Assembly: GCA_023333565.1 (NCBI GenBank)
Contig: JAJKFH010001431.1
Coordinates: 1 to 64,000 of the forward strand
Length of the DNA: 64,000 bases
Source: Puffinus mauretanicus
Lineage: Eukaryota; Chordata; Aves; Procellariiformes; Procellariidae
Direction of reading: 5' to 3'
Below, piece by piece: positions 49,096-61,330 of this stretch. Under the pieces are notes generated by a model. The model worked only from the letters and a program-made list of their open reading frames with translations, was not told the origin of the DNA and made no database searches. A program made the position numbers and the translations under genes. Every line of letters starts with the position of its first letter. Positions within the stretch are counted from its first letter, which is position 1.

Positions 49096-50220
49096 ATCTT
49101 AATATGAATTTTTTTCTTAATATATTCACCGATCAGTTCATATGCTTGCTGAAAAAAAACCCCACATATTAACCAGGTGAAACCTGTGAAAACTGCAGTC
49201 TTTTTTATGTCTGTGCCAAAGTCTAACCTTCTGTTCTTGTGCAGCAGTTTGAGTGGAAACATGAGCAGTTATAAGTTGATACAAAATGGCATAGTATACA
49301 TAAGTTTGGGAATTTGGCTGTCACAGACATTAAGACTATTTTACTCCTTTCGGAGTTAAAGTAAACTTGCCTGTTTAAAATTCTCGCCGTCATACAGTTC
49401 TCAGGGGTTGATTCAGTCTGAGCTCAAACAGTAGTTGGCAATTTTGTGATTTAGCTGGAAATTTCTAGTTTAAGCTAAACATGAGGAAAGCTACATTTCA
49501 TTTTTTTCTTTTAGAATTAAAACTGTATTTTATTTCTTGTTTCTGCTATACTATTTTTCATTCCTCTTATGTTTTGATGCTTTTCTGAAGAGGTGGGAAA
49601 AATAGCTGTCTAAAACTCTTCAGTAACATTACTGAATTTGCCCCATTCTCTCTTGACAATCTATAAGCAGTATATAGCCACAGTCATGATACTACAAACC
49701 ATTCCCAAAATGAGAAATTATTTTTTTTTTTTAGATAAAGATCATCTGATAAGGAAAAACCTTGATCTTTTTTGAATTTATGCATCTATTTTTATTCGTT
49801 TTTAAACTTGAACTTATTCAAATCATTCATTCACAAATTAAATCAGAAATACATAGTAAAATATTTGCAATTTATCACCAGCTATGATAAATTTTATATA
49901 TTATTTCTGTGAGATAATAAAAGAAGGCCATAAAATTCAGCCCAGCTACAATATAAGTCCCTATAAGTATGAAAAGATGAAGTGAATACAACTTCCTGTT
50001 CACATAGCTCTTGCCATCAGTCTGTCAGAGATCTCTTGTCTCTAGACATTTCTGATTACAGACAACAATTATCTACAGAGTTGTAGACAATTAGGACAAT
50101 AAATCTGTTTGCTCTCAAGGGCGTGGAAAGACAAACTTTTATGGATTTACCACCTTGGAAGGCGATTTCAGCTATCTGACTGACTTTGCATGAAGTTGAT
50201 TTGGAATGCTCACATGATAG
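49096..50220. other. Intronic DNA, no gene recognised
   Basis: AT-rich unique sequence without visible features. Confidence 0.6.
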
Positions 50221-50286
50221 CATAGAATAGAATAGAATAGAATTAGAATAGAATAGAATAGCATAGAATAGAATAGAATAGAATAG
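50221..50286. repeat. (AATAG)n microsatellite seeded by a CR1 tail
   Basis: About 13 AATAG units, with one AATTAG and one GCATAG interruption, over 66 bases. Confidence 0.92.
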
Positions 50287-50400
50287 TTCAGTTGGAAGGG
50301 ACCTACAATGATCATCTAGTCCAACTGTTTGACCACTTCTTGATTCATTAGTTACACACAGCTAACCATCAGTACTAACAATCACGGATAGCAGGAACTT
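50221..50400 (-). mobile_element. CR1 LINE 3' end with expanded pentamer tail
   Basis: The reversed CR1 terminus TTCAGTTGGAAGGGACCTAC and GATCATCTAGTCCAAC follows directly on an AATAG pentamer array. The CR1 tail on this strand normally reads CATAGAAT, so the array grew out of the element's own 3' repeat. Similarity fades soon after 50330, so the right edge is approximate. Confidence 0.85.
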
Positions 50401-52349
50401 CAGCCCCATACCTTTTCCTCAGGTAACTTTATTTATACATTTAGGATCCTAGATTATTAATCTAGTTTTTTGAAACATAACCTAATGTGGGGATATCACC
50501 TAATATGGTGACTATCAGGTTAGCACAATCCTCCAAAAAGTGGCTTAATTTTCAGATATGCACCAGTTGTGGTCCAGAATTCCAGTTATTGGTTAGTATT
50601 GGGTTACTTGATGAAAATTTAAAGGTAGCAAATACATGTTGGGACTGCTAGAATTGTGCTGATCCTTTTAATCTTTTATTTTATCCAAGTAGTTTGCTAA
50701 TAAACCTTAAAATGTAAGAGTGAGTTCTCTCTAAGAGTGAAGTATGTTTTCTCTGCTTTAATAATTAATTCTGTACCCATATATATTTTGTTAAAACATG
50801 GCAGCCTTTTACACTGCTGTTACTTCTGCAAGTAAGTCAAAACTACTCCCGTGTCCTTACACAGGATAGGTGATAATGTGCACAAGCACATTAGAATGGT
50901 TTTTCTAAGTTTTTATTTTTAAAACATTAATATTTTCATATCAGCTAAGAAATCTCTTCACTTATATGCACATTCTCACCTGCAGATTATGAAAATGGTG
51001 GTATAACAGGATAAGCCTCTAAAATATTATCTAGGTAAAACCTACTGCCTTTTATTTCCAGAGGGATTTTTAAAAGTAGTTATGTCTGATCTGATATGAA
51101 AGAGATTTGATTCAGGTCTTCCATGTCCTACCATACATACCAAATTTCGCTAAACCAGAGGAAGCTACCATGACCTACCTAGAACCTACCAAGAAATATC
51201 GTGCATCTGTTTGGAATTCTTTACCGTCATTCAGCAAAACATAGTGCCTGAGTCCTGTTGTTTGGTCAGTATTTGTTGCAGAATACTTTGAAATACTTGG
51301 TAAAGTTGTTAAATAGCCAGATTCTTTGTTCACAAATTCCCGTTTAAGTCAATCTATCTAAATCATAGATCTAGTGGGCCATACATTTTCTACTAACTAT
51401 TCTGACTTTTTACTCCTGTAGTTAGTTAGTTTATTTCTAATTTTAAACCTGTGTGTGGGTTTTTTCTCATAGAAATGTTAACCTATTCTCCAATAAATGC
51501 TGCTTTTTTATGAAGAACCATGACAAAGCCATTTTAATGACCTTCTAAATAAAGATGTTCTAATTAAAGTGCAGCTTATAATATCAAATGTTTCTCAGTT
51601 GCCTACAACTTTATCGATCTGCCAAGAATTCTAGTAAGTTCAAAACATTCATTCCTCCTTAGCAAAAAGTGTTATCTCTATATCCTATAAAATGTTCATC
51701 TGAGTATTTATTATAATCTTTTTTTAAAAGTTCCAACATTTTTACCAACTAGGGGTGTAATAACCATTGTTCTATAATTTCTGGAAGGTTATTACATTTC
51801 CTGTCCATCAGATCTTTGGCCCAGTTGTTGCTATTAATTAGTGTGAATGTTTTCTAGCACATTAACCACTCTGTACTCCTTTCAAACTCCACCACCTGGT
51901 TTAGTTTGTGAATTTATTCCAGAATCTTCTCTTTTTTTTTTTTTTTTTTTTGCCACATCATTTACTGCGGTGGGTACTTAACTTTTACTGCTATAAACCA
52001 GAAAGTCTTTGGGTTTGTATCTTGCTTTTACATTATATTTTCAAAACTATAACAAAGATGGTATTTACTTTCTCATCAAAGTCCTTGCCTTTCTAAATGA
52101 TGATCTGAGATCCCAGATTTTTTTGAGTTTCCACCAATATTTTATCTTGGTATTTTAGCGTCTTTCTCACTGTTTGTCTTTATACATTTACGTATTAGTT
52201 CTTAGCTTGTTTGGGGGGGGGGTTGAGGGGTTTTTTTACATGTGTCTTACTACAGTTTATGCTTATTGACTCCAAGAGAGTTTGATTTTTGAAGTCCAAA
52301 ACTTGACTTCTTTTTAAATTAAATGAAATGAGATTTTGAAGAATGACTG
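50401..52349. other. Intronic DNA, no gene recognised
   Basis: AT-rich unique sequence. It includes a 20-base T run at 51932-51951 and a G run at 52213-52222. Confidence 0.6.
51932..51951. repeat. Poly(T) run, 20 bases
   Basis: Uninterrupted T20. Confidence 0.92.
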
Positions 52350-52922
52350 ACTGGCTAGTAGCACTTATACAGGAAAGGACCTGTGGGTCCTGGTGGACAG
52401 TAAGGTCATCATGACTCAGCTGTGCACCCTTGTAGCAGCGAAGCCTAACCACATATTAGATGACATTAGCAATATAAAGTCAGGGAAAGGATTATTCACC
52501 TTTACTTACTAGTCATAAGGCTGCATCTGGAATTCTGTGTCTGGTTTTGGGCCCACAGAAATAGAAGACAGATATCAACATACTAGAGAGGGTCCAGCAG
52601 GAAGGCCACCAAGAGGACCAGGGGGCTGCAGCACATGACATATGAAGAGACACTGAAAGAGCTGGGTTGAGTTAGCCTGGGCAAGAGAAGGCTAAGGGAG
52701 ATCTAACTGCAGTCTTCCAAAGCCTAAAGGGGTGTTATGGAGGAGACAGAGCCAGACACTTTTCAATGGTGCACAACAAAAGGACAAGAGGCAGCAGTCA
52801 CAATTTGCAATAAGGGAAATTCCAGTTGGTTAGTAGAAAAATAGTTATCCATGTTTTGGGCAGGGGGTTGAGTGAGATGATCTCCTGATGTCTCTTCCAA
52901 AGTAAATTATTCTGTGATTCTA
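52350..52922 (+). mobile_element. CR1 LINE fragment
   Basis: Sense-strand 3' part of CR1. It starts at GGACCTGTGGGTCCTGGTGG, continues with GGGTCCAGCAGGAAGGCCAC and 'GAGCTGGGTTGAGTTAGCCTGG', and ends in the tail region ATTATTCTGTGATTCTATT. The frames are broken. It lies in inverted orientation to the CR1 pieces at 50221 and 53780. Confidence 0.9.
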
Positions 52923-53779
52923 TTAAATGAGATGGATGAGCCTATTATTTTGTATTTCTGCATTACCTTTCTTTTGAAAATGTCAAAACATACTACTGCT
53001 TAATGAGTAAGACTTCCCAGTGCTTCTGAAACATACGTGGGTTTTACAGGTAAAGAAACTGAGGCACAGAAATAATGGTAGTACTTTAAATGTTGTTAAT
53101 GGACTTAATTTGTTCCATTATATTCTTAACATTCCTTTAACTTAAAACCCCATTTCTTCCATGTGCAGTATTTATACATAGATATATATTTATTCAGTAC
53201 ATAATTGTTATCACTTTCTAGCCATATCAGGTAAATTTACAATTGCATTCATAAGATGTCTGAGATTTGTATTCATGTTCAGTTTACCATAACTAAATGC
53301 TAAATGTAAAAATACCTCCAGCTTTAGATCCTACAGTCAACACACTGCAACAGCTCTCTAAACTTGTGACAGTCTGATTCTTCTTGAAGACTTTGAAATT
53401 GATGTGGCTTACTGAGGAAAATCCCTTCTTGATGTAGGAAAGCCAGAAATGTTTAAAATTATTATGATTAGTCTATTGACATTGTACAAAGTGCTTTGGG
53501 CCTCTAGATTTCATGTGATTTAAATGAAAGTAGAAGAATTTTAACAGTACCTGTCATGTTGTATTAGATTCTAAAAGTGACTCAAGTAGAGAGGCTTATC
53601 TGTTTTCTTTTTAGGTTTAAAAAAATGAGGAAAAAATATGAAATACCTAACAAATCTCCTACAGAACTATTGAATGCCAGAACCTAAAGGCAATATATGA
53701 AATAATAATTAATTTATCTGGTAACCATAGTGGTAACCATCAACTGAATCAACTCTCCAATTCCTAAACGTATTTCTTA
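52923..53779. other. Intronic DNA, no gene recognised
   Basis: AT-rich unique sequence. A 13-base direct repeat, TGGTAACCAT with flanks, lies near 53719-53740. Confidence 0.55.
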
Positions 53780-53913
53780 AGGTGTGGTGAGGAAACAGGA
53801 CATAGTATTATACATATAGCCTCACCATTGCCTATTAAAGGAGGATATTAACTTTCCTCTACCTGCTGGCCACGTTCTTTTTAATGCAGCCCAGGATCTG
53901 ATTTGCTTTCTTT

Positions 53914-53918
53914 GTGAT
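53914..53918. repeat. 5-bp target site duplication, left copy
   Basis: GTGAT directly before the LTR, identical to the copy at 54410-54414. Confidence 0.85.
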
Positions 53919-54130
53919 TTTCCTGGTTTTGACTGGGATGGAGTTAAATTTCTTCCTAGTGCTGTGGTTTGGATTTAGTATGAGAAGAATGTTGATAACA
54001 CACTAATGTTTTCAGTTGCTGCTAAGTACCCTGCTAGTCAAGGACATTCAGTTCAAAACAAAACAAGTGTTGGGAGGGAGGACAGCCAGGACAGCCAGCC
54101 CAGCTGGCCAACGGGGTATTCCATACCATG

Positions 54131-54153
54131 TGACGTCATGCTCAGTATATAAA
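54131..54153 (+). promoter_or_regulatory. LTR core promoter words (CRE and TATA)
   Basis: The palindrome TGACGTCA lies 7 bases before TATATAAA. This copy keeps the TATA box that the 4844-5360 copy has lost. Activity is not shown by sequence. Confidence 0.6.
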
Positions 54154-54274
54154 TGGTAGGCGTGTTCCAGGAAGTAGCAATTGCTACTTGGTTATCAGTC
54201 AGTGCGGGTGGTTAGCAATTGCATTGTGCATCACTCATTTTGTATATTCTATCGTTATCATTATTTTCTGTTCT

Positions 54275-54280
54275 ATTAAA
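54275..54280 (+). terminator. LTR poly(A) signal
   Basis: ATTAAA about 120 bases after the TATA box, followed by T-rich DNA, placed as at the R/U5 border. Confidence 0.6.
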
Positions 54281-54409
54281 CTGTCTTTATCTCAACCCAC
54301 GAGTTTTTCTCACTCTTACCCTTCCGATTCTCTCCCTGTCCCACTGCGGGGAGGGGAGTGAGTGAGCAGCTGCGTGGTATTTGGCTGCCTGCCAGGTTAA
54401 ACCACGACA

Positions 54410-54414
54410 GTGAT
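54410..54414. repeat. 5-bp target site duplication, right copy
   Basis: GTGAT directly after the LTR end, matching 53914-53918. Confidence 0.85.
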
Positions 54415-54761
54415 AGGACCACTACTGGCTGTTATTCAACATGGCAATGACCATAACCCTCAAGGGAGCAGGACTGCTACTCAGCCAGCCAGTTCCCAAA
54501 CTGTACTGGTGTAGGGGGTTGCTCTATCCCAGCTGCAGGGCTTTGCACTTCTCCTTGTTGAGTGTCATAATGTTTCTGTTCGCTTAGTCTTCAAGTTTCT
54601 AAAGGTCCCTCTAAACTTAAGATCTATTATACAGTTGCTCATCATTCTTAATATCAGGCTTTGACTTTAATGTTTGGGGGGGATGTAAAATGGAAATATA
54701 AAATCCACATAAAATGAATAGTCAGTTTAGGTGTTGCTACGAAAATATCTTCTCCAAGATC

Positions 54762-54830
54762 TGTGGGTGTGGGTGTGCACACAAGTGTGTGTGTATATGT
54801 ATATGTATATATACACCCATGTACATACAC
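54762..54830. repeat. GT/TA-rich simple repeat
   Basis: Runs of GTGTGG, GTGTGTGT, TATATGTATATG and CACCCATGTACATACAC form a purine-pyrimidine alternating tract. Confidence 0.75.
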
Positions 54831-56709
54831 AAATAAACTATGCATCCTGGAATTGCTTGCTGCTATTGCAGTAATGAGGGTTCAATACTGCAGTTTAAAA
54901 ACTTTTTTGGATAATGAGCATCAGAAGGCAAAAGATGTGAAATATGCTTCTGTAGTGAAAGTTCACTTTTAATAAAAAAACAGGAGAAAATATTCCAAGC
55001 AAGTACATAAACTACTGAGGTAGGGTTGAAAAATATTTCAAATAATTGAGAAGAATTTGAGATAGACAGAAAGAAGCTATTTTTTAAATAAATGTGAATG
55101 TAGAAAACTGAAATTCTAAAATTCTAACATCAGATTTTAGCTTGTTTTCTTTTCTATAAAAGTGTGGGAAATTGAAGGGTGGCTAATGAGGGATCTGCTT
55201 CAGAGAAGTCTTGTATACATGGATAGTTTTACTCATATGAAGATTCCAATAATATCAGAAAGGCAATATGGCATTTTGCAGTTAAACAAACAAAAGTATG
55301 ATTCTGTGAACCTCCCATTTCTCCATTTGTTTATGTTTACTGTTTTACTGTCTTCTTAAATATCTGTATGTTCTTTCCTCCTATTAACATTTGGTTCATT
55401 TTGGTAATTTAGAATGGTCAGTGTAAAGATGAGTTTTCAAACATGACCTGTAGAAACTACGCAACTATAGAAATGTCTGGAAAGCCTCAAAGATGTGATG
55501 TTGGACATGCAGACAATATCTAACCCATGGGATCCAAAAATCCTTCCAGGCTCTTGGATCTGGCTGCACTCCTTTGGCTGCAGTTCGTTCATTTGCTAAG
55601 GCTGGAGTAAAGTAAGCGATATAAATCCAACTGCCCTTTAAGAATGATACCTGGGCATAGTTATCCAGGCTGGTAACATTTTGGCCCCTTTTACTTGCCT
55701 TTAGTGTTAGTTGCAAGAATAACTTGTGTTTTTAAAAACAGACTTCTTCAAATGGAGATACTGGGCTAGAAAGACTAATAGAAAGTTATGGTGGTGTTCA
55801 GGATTTTTGAGTCTCTGTGTTACGATGATACCACTGGATTTCTGGGAAAATTTCTGTGTTCAGATACTGTTCTGTTCTTCCATACCCAAGGATGATGGCC
55901 AAAACCATATCCTTATTAACGTAGAAATGGTCACAGTTTTGGATTACATGTTCTGTCCCTGCTCATAAATGTTCTTGGTATTGATATGATGCCACATAAA
56001 TCTTCTTAAATTTTCATTTGCTTTTTTAACAAACTAGGAAACTCCATACATCACAATCAACTAAAACTGTATTTTGATTCATTATTATGCTCTTTAACTA
56101 CAGAATCATATCTTTTTCCCTTAGGGCCTCACTTCATCTAATATGCAGGACGGATAGTTCACTCAGGATAGAGCTACATGAACACTTGCTGTTGCATCAG
56201 AACCAGATTAAAAAATTCCATCTGTTTGTTCATGTCCTGTGCCACAGTTCAATGCTCCCTCAGTTGCACTTAGGTTTCATTCTATTAATCAGATCACTAA
56301 AATGGTAGATCTTAAAACCAGTAAAAAATATGTGGTGGTTGTTTTTTTTTTTGGTTTTGTTTTGGGGTTTTTTCTCTTCATTTTATTTTTAATCAGGTCA
56401 TTACAGTAACCTGAGTGCAGCCACACAGACATTTGCACTGGTGCAACTGAAAGGAGTGTGAGCCATGGCAATAGAGTAGGAAGAAGCAGCAGAGGGAGGG
56501 AGTTCAAAATGCAGCTCCTGCTGATTTACACAGTTTTTATGAAGGCTCTAATTGAAAGACTTTAGAAATTATTCTTCAAATTTTTAAATTAAGTGTTTTA
56601 AAATTGCTTAGAATCTAAGTATACTATTTCAGTAAAATGAAACAAATATTTTGGTTAAAAACCTAGAAAATGTGCTTTCCAGCCAGACCTGAAACAATCT
56701 TTTCCTTTC

Positions 56710-56755
56710 AAAACCAAACCAAACCAAACCAAACCAAACCAAACCAAACTAAACC
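56710..56755. repeat. (AAACC)n pentamer array
   Basis: Nine AAACC-type units, the last ones interrupted by AAACT. Confidence 0.92.
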
Positions 56756-59700
56756 GTTTTTATTTTTCTACTTGGCACTTCTGCAAATCAGATTCAGGAC
56801 TCTGAAGCATGGTCCCTGGAAAACAAGGAGTGGACATTTAAGTGGACATACGAAAATTTTAAAATAAAATACTCTATGGCCTTAGACATGATTTTTTTTT
56901 TTCAGAGGCAGAAAGAGGGCATCCAGGGCCCTTCAGCGCGTCTTTCAATTGCACCAGGTCCTTCTTTTCCTGAAGTTCTTCTTTCTTAGTACGAACATAC
57001 CTTCCAGCTTCTTTAGCCAAAGAATCAAAGGTTACGTAGACACCAAGCTGCTAATAAACTTACACCATGTTTCTTTTCTCAGTAGCATCCTTCTAGAGGA
57101 TATCAATCCTATTGAGGGGAGGAAGGTTGATTCTATAGTTAAAAACTTTATGACATTATTGCAAAAAACAAAGATCACATTTTAGATTGTGCAGCAAGTG
57201 TAACAATTACTTTTCCTAAGATTATAGTGCTCAATGATGCAACTTCAGAACTGTCCTGTAATTTTTGACTACAATATTTGTCTACCTATTCTACCTGTAT
57301 TTATCCTATCTTTATCCTAAAGATAAATATTTAATATTTTTCTATCCTACACTGTGCGGTGTACACAGGAAATATGTATGTGACTGCTATGTTGAACCAT
57401 GCTGGAGGTGGCCAACTTAAAATCAAGTATTCGGCTCTTAACTACACCTCTGTGTGACACTAAGCTAAGCTAAATCACTATTCCTTGTCCATACTGGGCA
57501 GTGAAGTGCATTGCCATATAGAAAACTAATGGAAAATGAACTAGTTAACGTCTGATTTTAGTATACAACAACAAATAAAATTGGTACAAAATCTCATTTT
57601 TGTGGAACCCAGAGTACAAAGTAAACTGTGCAGCCTTGTGTTTGTGCAACCAGAGGGCTACTCAAAGGTTCAGGTCATAAAAATAAACCCATGGAATCCG
57701 TGGTTTGGAAGAACAGTTTGTCTGGAGTAATTGCAACTGAAAAGAGACTCAAATAATTAAACATACTTGTAAATATTTCTATTCATGTAAATATATATAC
57801 TTACATAAAAATATATGTATTTTATAGCCAGCTCTGTTTTCCAGAGAAGGCTGTATGCTCTCAGTTGGCTGGACTTATATAACAAATATCACAGAATAAT
57901 AAAGCAAAGTTATCTAAATTTCATTTTAACTTAGCCTTTGTTAATAAACTTTACAAAAAAGCTTTTCATGGGAACTGAAATGTTAAATTTCAATAGCCAT
58001 ATAGTGGTGGGAAAAACAGCAGTAGAGTAAAAGCGAATCTATCATACATATCATGGAAAAATACACTGAGACAGAGAAACTGTTTCTTAACGAACTGACA
58101 TCCATTGCAGCAGAATCTCAATATTTAGGGAGAAGGCAATGTGGAATATTACTCATAACAAGTATTTCATCTTTCTGAGCAAAGTTAAGCATAGGGCATA
58201 GGAAGACTCCTTTAACTTCTCCACAGAAAGAGGAATAACTTTAAGATACTCTTTTCCAAAGAGTTCACACACATGCCAAGATTTTTGTTTTAATGGTTAC
58301 TGTAATCTTATTTGAATGGAATATGCAAATCCCACCCTACACACTTTTTATTTAGATTGCATGGGAGAGGTGAGCTTAATTCTTCATATTTTGATGACTT
58401 TTGATGCCAGAAAATGTTAAAATATTTTGGTGAAATATTGTCATGATAAATGTATATGGAACAGGTTATAATAAAATGATGATTCATTAATAATTTGCAT
58501 CTTATTCTATACTGCTATAATTTAACCAATTATATTTTATGTAATGAGCTAAAAGATTTGCTTCCACATATTACCTTTCAGTTTCAATGGAATATGTTCT
58601 TACGTGTACTGGCATGAAGAATTTAAAGTGTTTTTTCTCTAGTGATTACCCAAAACATCAGTCAAATATGGAGGATGAAGTCCTAAAATCTAAATTAAAT
58701 AGTAAAGAGTGACATACATCTCATTGAACTGAGAAGAATCTCTTTCAGCTATTTCCTTTACTAAAAGTTACTGAAGAGGCATGCTGTAGAAACATCAGAA
58801 ACGCTTTTGTTTGCTTCAGCTAACCAACAAAACTAAACCCAAAGAAAATAGCAACACTTCTCTGAATGGCTTGTCTCTATTGTTAAATGTTTTGCATATT
58901 AAGGTAAGGGGATTATTCAGCATGATTGTTTACTGAAGGGCAGGAGGTGGTGTTGCAATCTTGTTAGGGTTCTAATGATGACTTCAGAATACAAATACCC
59001 TGATAGAGTTTTTGCAGCAACAGGCAACATACCGAGATGTACCCAAAGTGATGAAACGGGAGAGCAACTGCAACAGCAACAGCTACTGTCACAAAACTTT
59101 GAGTCTGTCCTTTGTTTCCCTGATTTCTGTTTGTTCTAAGGTACTGGAGAAGACTGAGAGGACAGAAACCTCTATGTTGCCAGGTGTCTTTATGTGGCAG
59201 CTTGCTGAACATTGTTACTTAAAAAGTATTTGCTATTCTAATTAAAACAGTACTGTTTTTTCAGCATCTGGGAAAGATTCCTCAGCATGGACTGTAAGGG
59301 TTGACAGGGAAATGGTTGCTATGGAACTATTTTCTGAGCTAGTATGGCAGAACGTTTAGCAGGTTTTAATTTGCATCTCTTCCATGCTGCAATTTCTTCA
59401 GGATGGTCTGACCATAGATTTCACCAGTCTCCCAGAAACCATAGCTCAGCACTGAAATTAGTTGTTTCCTCAGAAATAGTACAAGTGTCAACCCTCCCAC
59501 CCCAACATTTAGCAAGATTTCTAAAAGTAGTGAAGATCAATCTACAAAATTATTTCATATGTAATCTAGTAGTTATCACAATTATTAGTTGCAATAAATC
59601 CTGAGCTTTCTATTTTTTTTCATGAACGTGTTAGATTTATTTTTATGAGGGAAAAAAATGTGTTATGTTAATTACAACAATTCACAATTACTGACTCAAG

Positions 59701-60347
59701 ACTGTAAGTGTGAAACACTTGGGCCTTTCATTTCTGCTATATAGGTAGAGAGACCTATACATAAAAAGTCTTTTCTATCTTTATTTTCCTTTGAAATTAA
59801 GTTTAATACTGTGAATTATTTTTCATTACTTTAATTATTTTTTATTAGGATTATTACTGTTTCATGCTAATTTGAAGGGACTTTCTACTTAAATATTTAC
59901 TTAATCTCTAGTTTATTAATATAATTAACATTATTTATTAATGATACTGTTAGTTGAATAAAATATTTGTGTGAATAAAATATCATTGCATGGCTGTGCT
60001 ATTAAGTTGGAGGATCTGGGAACAAGAAATTGTAGCAAGAAAATAAACTAATTTAATATACTGCATTAAATAAAAGTGATATAACATCAAAATTAAATGT
60101 GTTAACAAAACTGCAAACCTTTATGCTAAAATATCCCAGGCTGTGTTTACATATTATTTCCTCAATAAACAAAAAAAATCTATTAATATTCATTATTCAA
60201 GAAAGGCTGGTTTTGGGATCATACAAGTCAAAATTTCATTTCAGGCCAGAGGTGCGTGGCAACTTAATTAATAATTCTTTATATTTGACATTTAATGCAC
60301 CTCTGAGACTTCTTACCGAAATATTGCTAAACGTGTTAAAAAATTAA

Positions 60348-60720
60348 CTAGATCGTCGTGCCCAGAGCTGCGGTCGTCAAAATTCTTGTTTTTCCACCTA
60401 ATTCTCTGCTTTGGCAGAGAATAAATTTGGCTGTCACCCAGTGCCCATTTGCAAGGCTGTCTCCCATAGGAACTTTTGACTGGAAATGAAAAGGAGCAAC
60501 CATTTTGTCACCATTAGGTGGCTCACTATGAATGCGTTTGTGGTGGAACTCGCTGTGCCACCCCTCCTCCACTTTGCCTGGCTCTCCGCGTCTGGGGCTG
60601 CGTCTGCTGCGATGAGGTTTTTTGCAGTGTGTGAGTCATTTACAGGAATGAGGAGAAAAAGACCCTGTCTTTGAGTTCCAGAATAGCCGAGACCTGGGTC
60701 TTGCTCTGAGGAAAGGGCTC
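60348..60720. promoter_or_regulatory. Candidate conserved non-coding element
   Basis: GC-richer, repeat-free island with CpGs unusual for this window (GATCGTCGTGCCC, CTCTCCGCGTCTGGGGCTGC, GAATAGCCGAGACC). Short open frames on both strands lack splice context. It could be an enhancer or an unrecognised exon or retrocopy. Confidence 0.35.
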
Positions 60721-60779
60721 ACAAACTGCAGTGTAAGGAGAGGTCTATTTGCCTCGCGTTACTGCCTGCCCCTTTGTTC

Positions 60780-61330
60780 CTTGTGTCCTTGGCAGAGGCT
60801 GAAAGAGCTGGGCCTGTAATTCTTGGGCCCTGCTGTGCCACTTAAAGAAATAATAAGCCATTGTCTTCATTAAGCAAGCCTTGTTTTAGCAAACAGAATT
60901 CAGACACTAAAAAGGGAACATTTTTACGGGGGGAGAATTAGAGACAGGGATGCTTTACAAAATTCCCTAGAGAAACGGCTTTGTTTCCACTATTTTATTG
61001 CTACTTACTGAGAAGATTCATATTCAAATAGGTTGGGGTTGTGAATCGGTCGTTTGCACATTCTCATGCACCCAGGAAGGCTATGATTATGGCTAATTAC
61101 AATGACGAATGAAATCCTAACAAGAGTGCTCAATCAGATTGCTGTTCATGCATGAAGCAACTAAGACTAGCCAGTGGAGGTGTGATTTTGGTAATTACAA
61201 ACAATGGGACTAAGTTGAAAAAAAGCTTAGTAAATCTGCTCGAGACAAAATAAGGTCTAATTAATCACTTTAAGTTCTGAATTCTCCCGATGGTCTGCAT
61301 GCTCTGTTCTCTTTAGCATTCTTTTAATAG
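60780..61330. promoter_or_regulatory. Candidate conserved non-coding element, homeodomain-like motifs
   Basis: Dense motif content: GGCTAATTACAATGACG, GGTAATTACAAACAATGGG (TAAT core plus SOX-like ACAATGG), GTCTAATTAATCAC and the palindrome TCATGCATGA. The sequence is repeat-free and reads like vertebrate developmental non-coding DNA. Judged by texture only. Confidence 0.4.

Larger units (their letters stand above)
53919..54409 (+). mobile_element. Solo LTR of an avian ERVL-like endogenous retrovirus
   Basis: A 491-bp unit, same family as 4844-5360 but on the + strand, the sense of PACRG. Its first bases are TTTCCTGG (family TGTCCTGG, the G of the terminal TG mutated) and it ends CCACGACA. 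A perfect 5-bp duplication GTGAT flanks it. Retained control words are a CRE palindrome TGACGTCA (54131-54138), an intact TATA box TATATAAA (54146-54153) and the poly(A) signal ATTAAA (54275-54280). No internal genes remain. The U3 part carries a small length change relative to the other copy near 54030-54080. Confidence 0.93.
53780..54625 (-). mobile_element. CR1 LINE fragment split by an LTR
   Basis: The left part, 53780-53918, reads on the + strand as reversed CR1 (AGGTGTGGTGAGGAAACAGG, TTTCCTCTACCTGCTGGCCA, 'AATGCAGCCCAGGATCTG'). After the LTR the same element resumes in the right order (GGCTGTTATTCAACATGGCA, ACTGTACTGGTGTAGGGGGT, 'CAGGGCTTTGCACTTCTCC'). The LTR is therefore younger than this CR1. 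Confidence 0.88.
54626..60347. other. Intronic DNA, no gene recognised
   Basis: AT-rich unique sequence with alternating TG/TA simple repeat near 54762-54830 and the AAACC array at 56710. No exon or RNA gene was seen. Confidence 0.6.

Noticed and set aside
54654..54972. Overlapping open frames on both strands at 54.7 kb
   Set aside because: Produced by the GT/TA simple repeat, which reads open in several frames.
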